64,000 bases of DNA from Sporolactobacillus sp. CQH2019 (GCF_028765345.1 NZ_JARAJZ010000001.1:124001-188000); one strand, 5' to 3'; positions 7,673 to 17,736 are shown, counted from the first letter of the stretch. Made by a program: numbers and translations. Notes: generated by a model from the sequence alone, not told the origin.

Positions 7673-9766
7673 TCATGCATTTTCTATTTGGGACCTCTTC
7701 GTCTGCCGGCCGGTCAGGACGCGGCAGTCAAGAATCAATGCGACTTTCCCGTCGCCAAGAATGGCTGCGCCGGAAAATCCTTTCACGGATTTTAAATACC
7801 GGCCCAATGGTTTAATGACGATATCCTGGTAACCGAGCAGTTTTTCCGTGACAATGCCTGCCAGCCTGTCGCCGCTTCTTACGAGAACGACAGAACCCGA
7901 GCAGGTTGCTTCGCTTTTCTTTGAGTCGGATGACGTCTCTTCGGAAGCCGGAATATTCAGGTACTCTTTAAGACTGAGCAGAGGGACAATCCGGTTCCGA
8001 TAGTTCATGACCCGGAGACCGTTTACCGAACGGATTTCCAACTGGCGGATCAGCGCCGTTTCGACGATCGAGGTAATCGGTACGGCATATATTTCCGTGC
8101 CGGTCTGGATCATCAGGGCATTAATAATGGAAAGAGTCAGGGGGAGTTTTACCGTAAATTTAGTCCCCTTGCCGGGTGCTGAATCGACCTGAACCGTCCC
8201 GCTCAGCGAATGAATTTTGCTCTCGACGACGTCGAGCCCGACGCCGCGTCCTGAAATATCGGAAATTTTATCCGCTGTGCTGAATCCGGATTCAAAGAGC
8301 AGATGGTAAACATCCTGATCTGAAAGAAGAGCGGCCGACTCTTTAGCTACAAGGCCTTTTTCCACCGCCTTCGCCAGGACTTTCTCGCGGTTGATGCCCG
8401 CTCCGTCGTCTTCGATTTCAATAATGACGTGGCTGCCGCTGTGATAGGCTTTAAGCGAAAGAATTCCCTCCGCAGATTTACCCTTTTCGCTGCGGACATC
8501 CGGATGTTCAATGCCGTGATCCATCGAATTGCGAATCATGTGCATCAGCGGGTCGCCGATTTCTTCGATGACCGTTCGATCCAGTTCTGTCTCCGCTCCG
8601 CTGATTACAAGTTTTACTTTTTTATTCAGCTCTTTCGACAGGCTGCGCACCATTCTTGGAAACCGGTTGAATACCTGTTCAACCGGTTCCATTCGCAGAT
8701 TCAGAATCGTTTCCTGAAGCTGGTCGGATGTTCTTTTCAGCGCATCGACCGATTCCTTCAATTCCGGGTTATGAAGAGAAGATGAAATATCTTCCAGGCG
8801 ACTGCGGTCAATAATCATTTCTTCAAAAAGATTAAGGAGATGATCGAGCCGGTCGAGATTGACGCGGATCGTTTTGGCGATGGCCGGACGGCCCTGTCGG
8901 GCAGGCGGCTCGTTTTTCTGCCCGCGGCCGTTTGTTTTCGGCTGATCCGCCTCTTTGCCGGGCTGCCCGGAACCGCCGGCCCCGGCCGGAGACACATCGG
9001 CACGGTCAATTTCCGAAATAGCCATTACAGCGGTATAAACGTCTTGTTCTTTCTTGCCGGTAACCAGAAAATAAGTAAACTGTCTGTCAAAGGCCTCATT
9101 CTCAATGTCTTCAGTAGACGGAACGGACTTCATGATCGTGCCGATTTTTTCGAGCGCGTTGGAGACCATCAGAGCACGGGCCGCTTTCAGCACACAATCC
9201 CGATGCAATGTCACGACGACCCGATAAACGTTCATGCCCTGAGCCAGTGCCTGCTTCACCGCCTCATTCTCGTAATCGTCAAAACCGTCCGCTCCGGCCG
9301 GCCTGCTTCGGTCCGGGCCGGCCGCTTTTTCGGCGGCTGCCGCTGCAGCCTCTTTGGCCTCGGCTGTCCGCTGCGGAGCCTCCTGCGAACCGCCGGTAAG
9401 CGCGCGCAGTTTTTCCGTCACGGCCGTCGCATCTTTTTTGTCGCTGCCGCCTTGTTCAATAGAGTCGACCATTGATTCCAGCATATCCAGAGCTTCAAAT
9501 AAAACATCGATCATTGTATCGGACACTTCAATTTTTTCATGCCGCAGCGCATCGAAAACATTTTCCATCGTATGCGTCAGTTCCATCATATCTGCAAACC
9601 CCATCTGGCCCGAACTGCCTTTTAAAGTATGGGCGGACCGGAAAATACTGTTGAGCAGTTCGGGATCGCCGCCGTTCTCCCCCATGACCGATAATTTATC
9701 ATTCAGATTCTGTAAGTGCTCACGGGCTTCATCAATAAATACCCCTAAGTACTGGCTCATGTCCAT
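7673..9766 (-). CDS. cheA: Chemotaxis histidine kinase CheA
   Basis: CheA autophosphorylates and passes phosphate to CheY and CheB. Domain order is complete over 697 aa: HPt domain with phospho-His H46 (AHTLKGSSG), a long Ala/Glu linker, a P2 CheY/CheB-binding domain, dimerisation P3 (RLDHLLNLFEEM), the ATPase with N box HMIRNSMDHGIEHP, G1 EIEDDGAGI and G2 GRGVGLDVV, and a C-terminal CheW-like P5. ATG follows cheB by 2 bp. In Bacillus, attractant binding raises CheA activity, and the presence of CheC, CheD and CheW here indicates that same adaptation circuit. Confidence 0.98.
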   Translation of the reverse strand: MDMSQYLGVFIDEAREHLQNLNDKLSVMGENGGDPELLNSIFRSAHTLKGSSGQMGFADMMELTHTMENVFDALRHEKIEVSDTMIDVLFEALDMLESMVDSIEQGGSDKKDATAVTEKLRALTGGSQEAPQRTAEAKEAAAAAAEKAAGPDRSRPAGADGFDDYENEAVKQALAQGMNVYRVVVTLHRDCVLKAARALMVSNALEKIGTIMKSVPSTEDIENEAFDRQFTYFLVTGKKEQDVYTAVMAISEIDRADVSPAGAGGSGQPGKEADQPKTNGRGQKNEPPARQGRPAIAKTIRVNLDRLDHLLNLFEEMIIDRSRLEDISSSLHNPELKESVDALKRTSDQLQETILNLRMEPVEQVFNRFPRMVRSLSKELNKKVKLVISGAETELDRTVIEEIGDPLMHMIRNSMDHGIEHPDVRSEKGKSAEGILSLKAYHSGSHVIIEIEDDGAGINREKVLAKAVEKGLVAKESAALLSDQDVYHLLFESGFSTADKISDISGRGVGLDVVESKIHSLSGTVQVDSAPGKGTKFTVKLPLTLSIINALMIQTGTEIYAVPITSIVETALIRQLEIRSVNGLRVMNYRNRIVPLLSLKEYLNIPASEETSSDSKKSEATCSGSVVLVRSGDRLAGIVTEKLLGYQDIVIKPLGRYLKSVKGFSGAAILGDGKVALILDCRVLTGRQTKRSQIENA

Positions 9767-9768
9767 TT

Positions 9769-10866
9769 TCAGTCAGCTCCCTGAATTCCAAATTGGCGGC
9801 AGATTGCCGGAGCAACCCGAGTCAGCGGACATACCTCGTCGACTTTCCCCGTCTCTATTGCCGCCTTGGGCATACCGTATACAATACATGACTCCTTTGA
9901 TTCAGCTATGGCATAAATATTCTTTCTTTTTTTCTTCAACGCTTCCAGGCCTTCGGCACCGTCCCTGCCCATTCCGGTTAAAATCGCAATAACAAAAGAA
10001 TAGGCTTTAATCTGCAGAAGAGATCTAAGCGTCACATCCACGGCAGGCCTGACCCCGTGGACAGGCACCGAATCGAGAAGATGAACGGAAAGGCCGCCGC
10101 CCTCATCCTGTGAGACCTGCAAATGAATACCCCCGGGTGCGATATAGACACGCCCTTTCTTGAGAACTTCGCCATCTTTTGCTTCGCAGACCGTCAGCTG
10201 TGAGAGTCCGTTCAGCCGTTCCGCAAGCGATTGAGTAAATTTCGGGGGCATGTGCTGGACAATCAGAACCGGAGCCGGCAAATTTTTCTTCAGGGCGGGA
10301 ACAACGGTCTGCAGAGCTTTCGGACCGCCTGTCGAAGTTCCGATCAGGACAAGCGACGCGTCGCCGGCGGCCGCTGCTGTCCCGGCTGTCGCCGACGGGA
10401 TGCCGGAATCGGACCGGAGAGGCTCCTCTCCGCTGCGTTCCATTGTCCGGGAGTGAACGGCCGGTCTCGAACGAACAGCCTGACGAATTTTTGTCTGCAG
10501 TTCAAGCTGAATCCGTTCGATATCTCCCGGCCTGGCAGAGGGCTTGAAAATAAAATCAAACGCTCCGCTGCTGATCGCTTCAATCACATAATTTGCGCTT
10601 TCGTCCGAAGCCCCGCTGACTACAATAGTCGGTGTCGGCTGCCGTGACATCATCTCATGAAGGACATAAAGGCCGTCTTTTTCTCCTGAAAGAATGATAT
10701 CCAGAGTTACGACATCCGGTTCGTATTTCGCCAGTTTTCTCAGTGCATCATCGGCGTTTCTTGCTGTTGCAATCACGCGCATGGACGCGTCTTCTTCGAT
10801 CATGGCTTTTAATGTCTGCCTCATAAAGGCCGAATCGTCGACAACCAGCACTCGAATGGGGTCCAT
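9769..10866 (-). CDS. cheB: Protein-glutamate methylesterase CheB
   Basis: CheB removes methyl groups from receptor glutamates when phosphorylated by CheA. The receiver domain starts VLVVDDSAFMRQ with phospho-acceptor D56; the esterase domain has the catalytic Ser in IGTSTGGPKAL, His in VQHMPPKF and Asp in GMGRDGAEGL. It is 365 aa. One oddity: the loop after D56 reads DIILSGEKDG, one residue longer than the usual DIEMPxMDG form and without the Met-Pro pair. ATG is preceded by GAGGTAAG, and flhG ends just upstream. Confidence 0.96.
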   Translation of the reverse strand: MDPIRVLVVDDSAFMRQTLKAMIEEDASMRVIATARNADDALRKLAKYEPDVVTLDIILSGEKDGLYVLHEMMSRQPTPTIVVSGASDESANYVIEAISSGAFDFIFKPSARPGDIERIQLELQTKIRQAVRSRPAVHSRTMERSGEEPLRSDSGIPSATAGTAAAAGDASLVLIGTSTGGPKALQTVVPALKKNLPAPVLIVQHMPPKFTQSLAERLNGLSQLTVCEAKDGEVLKKGRVYIAPGGIHLQVSQDEGGGLSVHLLDSVPVHGVRPAVDVTLRSLLQIKAYSFVIAILTGMGRDGAEGLEALKKKRKNIYAIAESKESCIVYGMPKAAIETGKVDEVCPLTRVAPAICRQFGIQGAD

Positions 10867-10868
10867 AA

Positions 10869-11750
10869 TTACTTACCTCTCAATAGTTCAAAATATTTTT
10901 TGACTCTTAAGACAAACGGAGAAAATGAAGAAACGGCCTGTTCATGCTGATATTGCACAAGGAAAGCCCGCGCCAAAAGTCTCATGTCAATACTGAATCT
11001 GGAATGGGGATAGCGGAGAACACAGGGGCTTTGTTCTCTCACAGAACGAATTACGGCATTGTCGCGATGTAAAGCAGTCAGCCACTGCAGATCGATATGA
11101 ATATATTTTTTCGCCGCTCCGGACAATCTTTGCCACGTTTCTTTCCCCTCACGTGAATTACCCGTCATATTCACCACACAGAAAACCGGCAGTGCAGCAT
11201 TTTTTGAACAGATTATTTTAAGAGCGGAATAGCCGTCCGCCATTGCCGGGGGCTCCGGCGTCGTCACCAGAATCATCTGGTGAACGGCAAGAATATAATG
11301 AAGCATATCGTCCGTTACGCCGGCTCCAAAGTCAAAGAGAATAAAATCATAGTTTCTTTTGATTTGTTCGATCTGCCTGAGAAATGCATCAAGATGCTCT
11401 CCATCCGGACGGAACAGTGTAGACAAACCGTTTCCTCCGGCAATGAAAGAAATATTCCCGGGTCCTTTGAAAATAGCATCCGAAAGCTGAAGATGATCGT
11501 GTGCGCAGTCCGCAATATCGGGAAGCGACGAGCGGCCCACCAGATGTTCGATGTTGCCCATTCCGATATCCAGATCAATAATCAGCATTTTTTTGCCCAT
11601 CTCGCTCAGCGCAATGGAAAAATTCACGGAAAAGACAGATTTGCCGACACCGCCTTTACCGCTGATCACACCGATAACGACGGCTTCCGAATCGGCTTTT
11701 TTTTCAGCAGCTGCCCGCTGTCTCAATTTTTCAGCCTGATCATTGTTCAT
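10869..11750 (-). CDS. flhG: Flagellar number/placement ATPase FlhG
   Basis: FlhG (YlxH) is a MinD/ParA-type ATPase that controls flagellar number and placement and stimulates the FlhF GTPase. The deviant Walker A SGKGGVGKS near residue 32, DLDIGMGN (Walker B region), and DFGAGVTD are all present; a basic/Gln-rich N-terminus that could contain the FlhF-activating motif precedes them. An upstream GTG at 11759 is possible, but the ATG at 11750 has GGGTGAT at good spacing. It overlaps the end of flhF by about 10 bp. Confidence 0.94.
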   Translation of the reverse strand: MNNDQAEKLRQRAAAEKKADSEAVVIGVISGKGGVGKSVFSVNFSIALSEMGKKMLIIDLDIGMGNIEHLVGRSSLPDIADCAHDHLQLSDAIFKGPGNISFIAGGNGLSTLFRPDGEHLDAFLRQIEQIKRNYDFILFDFGAGVTDDMLHYILAVHQMILVTTPEPPAMADGYSALKIICSKNAALPVFCVVNMTGNSREGKETWQRLSGAAKKYIHIDLQWLTALHRDNAVIRSVREQSPCVLRYPHSRFSIDMRLLARAFLVQYQHEQAVSSFSPFVLRVKKYFELLRGK

Positions 11751-12840
11751 TGATATCACCCAGCATATGATTTATCAGTTCGCGAACGTCCGGAGCCTGC
11801 AAATCATCCGGAACATTCTGTCCATTCGTTATGTAAGCAAGAGTCAGCTGCGGATGATTCAGCAGCGTGCTGATAATGGCTCCGTAAGTCTGTGTTTCGT
11901 CAATCTTAGAGACGATCAGCCGTTCTGCCGGCAGCCGATTAAATTGATCGATCATTGTACTGATGTCCTCATACTTGGAAGTTGCCGAAATAACCAGATA
12001 GAGGCCGATGCGCCGATCATCGTTGATCAGCCGGGCAAGTTCCCGGATATACTGTTCATTCTGAAAATTTCTGCCCGCCGTATCGATGAAAACATGATCG
12101 AAATCCGCGTATTTCTCGATCAATTCCTGGAAATCTTTCTCCGTGTAGGCTACATCTATAGGAATATTTAAAATATCTGCGTACATCTTCAGCTGATCGA
12201 TGGCTGCAATGCGAAACGTATCGGAAGTGATAAACGCTACCTTTTTCCCTTCGTCCAGTACGGCACGCCCTGCCAGTTTTGCGATGGTCGTCGTTTTCCC
12301 GACCCCGGTCGGACCGATCAGCATCACATATTTGTTGGGCAGAATCGGGCTTTGAAAACGGCGCGGATCCAGCTTTTGGATCAGCTGCGCCCGCAGCAGA
12401 CGCGACAGTTCCGCTCCCGTCAGTTTTTCATCACTCTGATACCATTTCTTGACCAGCAATTGCAGTTGCTCATCGATATGTTTTTCATTTAACCCCTGAT
12501 CTTTCAGCAGTTTACGAAACCGTTCGACGTTTTCGGGTCCCGAAAACAATCGGTCAACCTTATCCGCTGTCCTGCGAAAGGGCAGGCCGATTTCTTTATC
12601 GGCAAGAAAAAGCGGCTTTTCATCCTTATTTTCGGCAGTCTTCGAAAGAGTTTTTAGCGGGAAATCCTGTTCCGGATCACTTGCTGCCAGCACCTCTACA
12701 TTTTCTTTTTTAAACAGATTAAAGAAACGGCCGCTTTTGACTTTTTTCGTATGAAAAATAACCGCATCGTTTCCGAGCTCTTGTTTGACTTTCTCAATGG
12801 CCTGGGTCATCGTTGGAGCAATAATTTTCTTCATCTTCAT
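11740..12840 (-). CDS. flhF: Flagellar SRP-type GTPase FlhF
   Basis: FlhF is the third member of the Ffh/FtsY GTPase family and marks where flagella are built. The NG domain shows [16 protein letters not shown] (G1), FITSDTFRIAAIDQL (G2), DTAGRN (G3) and VSKIDETQTYG (G4-like). The 366 aa include a basic N-terminal B domain of about 120 residues. The ATG overlaps the flhA stop as ATGA; an in-frame ATG two codons later is possible. True SRP relatives ffh and ftsY are both elsewhere in this window. Confidence 0.96.
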   Translation of the reverse strand: MKMKKIIAPTMTQAIEKVKQELGNDAVIFHTKKVKSGRFFNLFKKENVEVLAASDPEQDFPLKTLSKTAENKDEKPLFLADKEIGLPFRRTADKVDRLFSGPENVERFRKLLKDQGLNEKHIDEQLQLLVKKWYQSDEKLTGAELSRLLRAQLIQKLDPRRFQSPILPNKYVMLIGPTGVGKTTTIAKLAGRAVLDEGKKVAFITSDTFRIAAIDQLKMYADILNIPIDVAYTEKDFQELIEKYADFDHVFIDTAGRNFQNEQYIRELARLINDDRRIGLYLVISATSKYEDISTMIDQFNRLPAERLIVSKIDETQTYGAIISTLLNHPQLTLAYITNGQNVPDDLQAPDVRELINHMLGDINEQ

Positions 12841-14870
12841 GCCGCATTCAACACCCCGATGCTTTGGACTTCCACATTCGTTTCCAGTTCATTATAGGAC
12901 AAAACGTAAATGTTCGGAAAATAGCGTTCTGTCAACTGATGAACGTACATGCGGACGGCAGGCGAACAGAGGATCACCGGATCGCTGTCCATGTCCGCCC
13001 ACTTCCCGACAGCCTCCGATAAATTTTTCAATAGTCTTGTCGTGGTTTCGGTATCCATCGCCAGAAAATTCCCGTGCTCCGTTTTCTGCACGGACTCCGA
13101 AATTTTCCGCTCAAGATCCGGACTCAGCGTCAGCACTTTAAGCGACTCGCCCTGTTTCGCAAACTGTTCGGTAATCTGTCTGGACAGAGACTGACGCACG
13201 TATTCGGTCAGCAATCCCGGATCTTTGGTCATCGGAGCATAATCGGCGAGCGTTTCAAAGATAACAGGAAGTTTTCTGATCGACAGTTTTTCCTTTAATA
13301 AATTAACCAGCACTTTCTGCACTTCGCCGATGCTGAGCGGTTCCGGTGTCACGGCTTCGACAAGCGCGGGATACTGTTCTTTCAAATGATCGACAAGCTG
13401 CTTGACCTCCTGGCGTCCGATCAGTTCGTAAGCATGACGGCGCAGCACTTCCGTCAGATGCGTTGAAACGACTGAAGGAGGGTCTACAACGGTATATCCG
13501 GCCATTTCCGCACGTTCTTTTGTCGGTTCATCGATCCAAAGCGCCTTCAGTCCGAATGCCGGCTCCTTCGTTTCAATTCCTTTAATGGAATCGTCCTCAA
13601 CGCCGGGGCTCATTGCCAGATAATGATCGAGCATCAATTTGCCGTTTGCTACCTCACTTCCGTTGATCTTGATCCGATAACTGTCCGGCTCGAGCTGAAT
13701 GTTGTCGCGGATGCGGACGACCGGCAGAATGATTCCCAGTTCAAGCGCAAGCTGGCGCCGAATCATGACGATCCTGTCCAGAAGATCCCCTCCCTGGCTG
13801 CTGTCCGCGAGCGGCACCAGTGCATAGCCGAATTCGAATTCGACCGGATCCATATTCAGCAGGCTGATCACGTTCTCCTGGCTCTTGAACTTCTGCTCCC
13901 TTTGCCTGCCCTGATCTTCAGCAACAGTCTGTACGGCCTTGCGGCGATTGCGCCGGATCATCAGACCCCCGGCAACCAAAAGCAGGGCAATCGGCAATGT
14001 CGCGACCATGCCGATCGGCGTCAGCCCGAGGATAAAGATCACGATACCGGTGACAACCAGCGTCGCCGGATAGGCGAGCAGCTGATCGGCCACTTCTTTT
14101 CCCATGTTGCTTTCCGACGAAGACCGCGTCACCACAATGCCTGTCGCTGTCGAAATGAGCAGGGCGGGGATCTGGCTGACAATGCCGTCGCCGACAGACA
14201 GGAGGCTGAAATTTTGTGCGGCACTCGCCAGCGACATCCCCAATTGCGCCATGCCGATGATCATGCCGACAACTAAGTTAATGGCGACGATGATCATACT
14301 GGCAATTGCATCGCCCTTTACAAATTTACTGGCGCCGTCCATCGCTCCGTAGAAATCGGCTTCACGCGTTATCTTCTCGCGCCTTTTTTTGGCCTCCTGA
14401 TCATTGATCAGTCCCGCATTCATATCGGCATCTATACTCATCTGCTTGCCCGGCATCGCGTCCAGCGTAAAGCGGGCGGCGACTTCGGCGACCCGTTCCG
14501 CCCCTTTCGTGATCACGATGAACTGGACGATGATCAGAATCATGAAAACGACCAGGCCGACAATCACATTGCCTCCGACAACGAACTGGCCGAAAGCCGA
14601 GATAACCTGGCCGGCGTCCCCTTTTGACAGGATCAGCCGGGTCGTCGAAACATTCAATCCGATCCTGAACAGAGTCATAATCAGGAGCAAAGAAGGAAAA
14701 ACCGAAAAATCCAGTGCCTCCCGCACATTCAGGGTGATGAGGAGAATGATTAGGGCAAGAGATATATTCAATACAATCAGAAAGCTGAGCAAAGATGACG
14801 GAAGAGGGATAATCAGCATCATGACGATCATAATCACGCCAAACATCACAATATAATCCCGGCTTTTCAT
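12837..14870 (-). CDS. flhA: Flagellar export gate protein FlhA
   Basis: FlhA forms the nonameric export gate of the flagellar type III apparatus and uses proton flow for export. The first 330 residues are membrane segments, including the family signature FRIGLNVSTTRLIL and the cytoplasmic loop with FTLDAMPGKQMSID; the remaining half is the soluble ring that receives chaperone-substrate complexes. At 677 aa it is full length. Its ATG overlaps flhB's stop, and flhF overlaps its own stop. Confidence 0.98.
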   Translation of the reverse strand: MKSRDYIVMFGVIMIVMMLIIPLPSSLLSFLIVLNISLALIILLITLNVREALDFSVFPSLLLIMTLFRIGLNVSTTRLILSKGDAGQVISAFGQFVVGGNVIVGLVVFMILIIVQFIVITKGAERVAEVAARFTLDAMPGKQMSIDADMNAGLINDQEAKKRREKITREADFYGAMDGASKFVKGDAIASMIIVAINLVVGMIIGMAQLGMSLASAAQNFSLLSVGDGIVSQIPALLISTATGIVVTRSSSESNMGKEVADQLLAYPATLVVTGIVIFILGLTPIGMVATLPIALLLVAGGLMIRRNRRKAVQTVAEDQGRQREQKFKSQENVISLLNMDPVEFEFGYALVPLADSSQGGDLLDRIVMIRRQLALELGIILPVVRIRDNIQLEPDSYRIKINGSEVANGKLMLDHYLAMSPGVEDDSIKGIETKEPAFGLKALWIDEPTKERAEMAGYTVVDPPSVVSTHLTEVLRRHAYELIGRQEVKQLVDHLKEQYPALVEAVTPEPLSIGEVQKVLVNLLKEKLSIRKLPVIFETLADYAPMTKDPGLLTEYVRQSLSRQITEQFAKQGESLKVLTLSPDLERKISESVQKTEHGNFLAMDTETTTRLLKNLSEAVGKWADMDSDPVILCSPAVRMYVHQLTERYFPNIYVLSYNELETNVEVQSIGVLNAA

Positions 14871-15979
14871 TGTTTCCCTCCTCTCCGCCTTCCGGCCTTT
14901 CCTTTCAAACGATAAACATAGGCAAGTATTTCAGCAACCGCCTTAAAAAACTCTTCGGGCACAGAGTCGCCGACTTCAAGCCGGTGATAAAGAGCCCTTG
15001 CGAGCGGCCTCTTCTCAATGATGGTGATCCCGTGCTCCCGCGCGATCTCTTTTATCTTCAAGGCAAGATAATCCGAACCTTTGGCAATAACTTTCGGCGC
15101 ACTCATTTTTTCGGCATCATATTGCAGAGCAACTGCAAAATGCGTCGGGTTGGTAATGACGACGTCTGCATGAGGAAGATCCTGCATCATGCGGTGCATG
15201 GCCATCTGTTTTTGTCTTTCCCGGATTTTCGCCTTTATTTGCGGATCCCCCTCCATCTCTTTGTACTCATCTTTTATATCCTGCTTGGACATCCGTATAT
15301 TTTTTTCGTAGTCGTACTTTTGGAACAGATAATCAAGCAGAGACAGCACAATCAGTGCCAGAGAGGCTGCCAGGCCCATATCCAGGACAACCGTGGCCAT
15401 CGTGCCGAGGCCGTCTCCGATTGATTTACTGGCGGTTTCCGATATGGGCGCACGGTTGATCCAGATGACTGAAAAGGCGACAAGGCCAATGATTGAAATT
15501 TTCAGAATGGATTTCAATAGTTCAATAACGGCTCTCAAGGAGTAAATCCGCTTCAACCCGCTCAGCAGGCTGATACGTTCGGCCTTGAACAGCAGCAATT
15601 CAGGGTGAAAAAGGAAACCGACCTGAAACAGCTGTCCCGCGATGCCGACGACCAGTGTCAGTATCAGAATCGGCAGCAGCATACTGAGAGATTGAAGCGT
15701 AATTTCGGAAAACAGCTGATGAACATTATTTTCTGTAAGATCCGTATGCAGCTTATTACTATAAATATTGGTCATCATTTCCGAAAGCTTTTCGCCGACC
15801 GACCCGCCCGCTATTCGAAAATAAAGGAAAAAAGCGAGCAGACTGACTGCTGTACTCAGATCGGCACTCTTGAAAACCTGTCCCTTTTTCCGGGTTTCTT
15901 CACGTTTGTGCGGCGTCGCCTTTTCAGTTTTCTCTCCTGCAAAATACTGCAGATCGACAGGATAATGAAAATGTAGCAT
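14867..15979 (-). CDS. flhB: Flagellar export switch protein FlhB
   Basis: FlhB changes export specificity from rod/hook to filament proteins after self-cleavage. Four membrane segments are followed by the cytoplasmic domain with the autocleavage motif NPTH (VVITNPTHFAVAL). The N-terminus VDLQYFAGEKTEKATP is diagnostic. A GTG at 15985 is in frame, but the ATG at 15979 has a better-spaced GGGGAG. 370 aa. A separate small FlhB C-domain homologue without NPTH, ylqH, occurs at 42613-42903. Confidence 0.97.
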   Translation of the reverse strand: MLHFHYPVDLQYFAGEKTEKATPHKREETRKKGQVFKSADLSTAVSLLAFFLYFRIAGGSVGEKLSEMMTNIYSNKLHTDLTENNVHQLFSEITLQSLSMLLPILILTLVVGIAGQLFQVGFLFHPELLLFKAERISLLSGLKRIYSLRAVIELLKSILKISIIGLVAFSVIWINRAPISETASKSIGDGLGTMATVVLDMGLAASLALIVLSLLDYLFQKYDYEKNIRMSKQDIKDEYKEMEGDPQIKAKIRERQKQMAMHRMMQDLPHADVVITNPTHFAVALQYDAEKMSAPKVIAKGSDYLALKIKEIAREHGITIIEKRPLARALYHRLEVGDSVPEEFFKAVAEILAYVYRLKGKAGRRRGGKQ

Positions 15980-15984
15980 AGACA

Positions 15985-16758
15985 CTAACTCCCCAGCAGG
16001 CGCATATAATTGCTGAAAATGTCCGTCATTGAGTCGAAAATCACGCGAAAGAGTCCGATATACATTGGAAAGACAATAAGCATCACCAGGAATCCGACGA
16101 TGATCTTCATAGGCAGCCCGACGACAAAAACGTTAACCTGCGGTACGGTACGGGCCACAAGACCGATCGCCACATCCACAAGAAAGAGGCAGCCGATAAT
16201 CGGCATGGCAAGCTGCATGGCAATCACAAACATCTGTGCGGTCAGCCGCGCCACGAAATCGACCGTGTTCCCGCTTGCCAGGTGTATATTCATCGAACTG
16301 AGTGGAATCAGTTTAAAACTGTACATTAAACCGCTGATCAGCATATGATGGGCATCGACGCCAAGGAAAAAAAGCACCTGAAGCATGCTGAGCAATTGGC
16401 CGGTCAGCGGAGAAGAAACTCCGTTTTCGGGGCTGATCGTGTTGGCGATGGCAAAACCCATCTGCAGATCGATAAATGAACCGGCCAGCTCCACCGCATA
16501 CGTGATCACGGCAGCTACAAAACCCATCGACAATCCGACGACCGCTTCTTTGATTATCAGAAGAAAAAACGTCCCGTCGAGAGGTATTGTCTGGTTCTTG
16601 AACAGAGTCACATCGATCAGTAAGGACAGTGCAACCGCGAGCCCTATTTTAGTCCGGGCCGGAATGGTCCGATAGGAAAAAACAGGCATTGTCGCCAGAA
16701 AGCTGGCAATTCTGACCAGAACAAGTAAAAATACAGGAATGATATTTAGAATAGACAC
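15985..16758 (-). CDS. fliR: Flagellar export protein FliR
   Basis: FliR is an export-gate core subunit that assembles with FliP and FliQ into a helical channel in the MS ring. The 257-aa protein is hydrophobic throughout with about six membrane segments and conserved charged residues such as VRIASFLATMPVFS near the start. A GTG start with AAGGGAA upstream; the gene ends 17 bp from the fliQ side and touches flhB. Confidence 0.95.
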   Translation of the reverse strand: MSILNIIPVFLLVLVRIASFLATMPVFSYRTIPARTKIGLAVALSLLIDVTLFKNQTIPLDGTFFLLIIKEAVVGLSMGFVAAVITYAVELAGSFIDLQMGFAIANTISPENGVSSPLTGQLLSMLQVLFFLGVDAHHMLISGLMYSFKLIPLSSMNIHLASGNTVDFVARLTAQMFVIAMQLAMPIIGCLFLVDVAIGLVARTVPQVNVFVVGLPMKIIVGFLVMLIVFPMYIGLFRVIFDSMTDIFSNYMRLLGS

Positions 16759-16775
16759 TCTTTTTTGTTCCCTTG

Positions 16776-17045
16776 CTATCTGATAAAGTTAGGAAGATTG
16801 GCAAAAATGTTCTCCGTAAATGCGAGCATTTTCTCCAGCATCCACGGGCCGAAAAAAATCAACCCGAACAGAACCGATGCAATCTTCGGTATGAAAGCCA
16901 GCGTCTGTTCCTGAATTTGCGTCGCCGCCTGAAAAATACTGACGATCAGACCGACAACCAGCGAGATGATGAGCAGCGGGCCGCCGACCATCAAGATCGC
17001 CATCACACTTTGATCCGCAATGGAAAGGACCATTTCCGAACTCAT
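16776..17045 (-). CDS. fliQ: Flagellar export protein FliQ
   Basis: FliQ is the small export-gate subunit, with two membrane helices in a hairpin. The 89-aa protein matches the family length and pattern: segment one MAILMVGGPLLIISLVVGLI, the conserved IFQAATQIQEQTL turn, and segment two VLFGLIFFGPWML. ATG with GGGGAG. Located between fliP and fliR, as in other Firmicutes. Confidence 0.96.
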   Translation of the reverse strand: MSSEMVLSIADQSVMAILMVGGPLLIISLVVGLIVSIFQAATQIQEQTLAFIPKIASVLFGLIFFGPWMLEKMLAFTENIFANLPNFIR

Positions 17046-17061
17046 TTTTCTCCCCTTCTTC

Positions 17062-17736
17062 CTAATAACTTTTTAGGAGCGATGCAACAATCAAGTACCA
17101 TCCGTCTACCATAATAAATAATAAAATCTTGAAAGGAAGCGAAATCATCACAGGCGGAAGCATCATCATTCCCATCGCCATCAGGATGCTGGCAACGACC
17201 ATGTCAATGACCAGGAAGGGAATAAAAATCATGAAGCCCATTTGAAAGGCCGTTTTCAGTTCACTGATCGTAAATGCGGGGACAAGGGCCGTCAGCGGAA
17301 TATCGTCGATTTTTTTCGGCATCTTGTACTTTCCGTAGCTCATAAACAGTTCAAGATCCTTCTGGCGCGTCTCTTTGGCCATAAATTCTTTAACCGGCGC
17401 TTCGGCCTTCTTGATCGCCTGCTGCTGGCTGATATTCCCCTTCAGATAAGGCTGAATGGCGTTCGTGTTGATCTGTCCGTAGACCGGCGCCATGATGAAA
17501 AAGGTCAGAAAAAGAGCCAGCCCGATCAGTACCTGGTTGGGCGGTGTCTGCTGAGTCGACAGGGACGTCCGTACAAAAGACAGAACGACAATAATGCGTG
17601 TAAAGGACGTCATCATAATAAGAATGGCAGGAGCAAGGGACAGGATCGTCAGGACAAGAAGGAGCTGTACGGTCGTCGCTACTCCCTGAGGCTGACTTGT
17701 GAAAAAACTCGAAGAGATCCCCGGTATGCTATTCAT
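17062..17736 (-). CDS. fliP: Flagellar export protein FliP
   Basis: FliP builds the pentameric core of the export gate. The 224-aa protein shows the family signatures FTRIIVVLSFVRTSL and the C-terminal MMMLPPVMISLPFKILLF. It lacks a long signal peptide, as in Bacillus. The ATG follows GGGGGAAGAG and overlaps the last 8 bp of fliO. In the fliO-fliP-fliQ-fliR-flhB-flhA order every export component is present and intact. Confidence 0.97.
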   Translation of the reverse strand: MNSIPGISSSFFTSQPQGVATTVQLLLVLTILSLAPAILIMMTSFTRIIVVLSFVRTSLSTQQTPPNQVLIGLALFLTFFIMAPVYGQINTNAIQPYLKGNISQQQAIKKAEAPVKEFMAKETRQKDLELFMSYGKYKMPKKIDDIPLTALVPAFTISELKTAFQMGFMIFIPFLVIDMVVASILMAMGMMMLPPVMISLPFKILLFIMVDGWYLIVASLLKSY

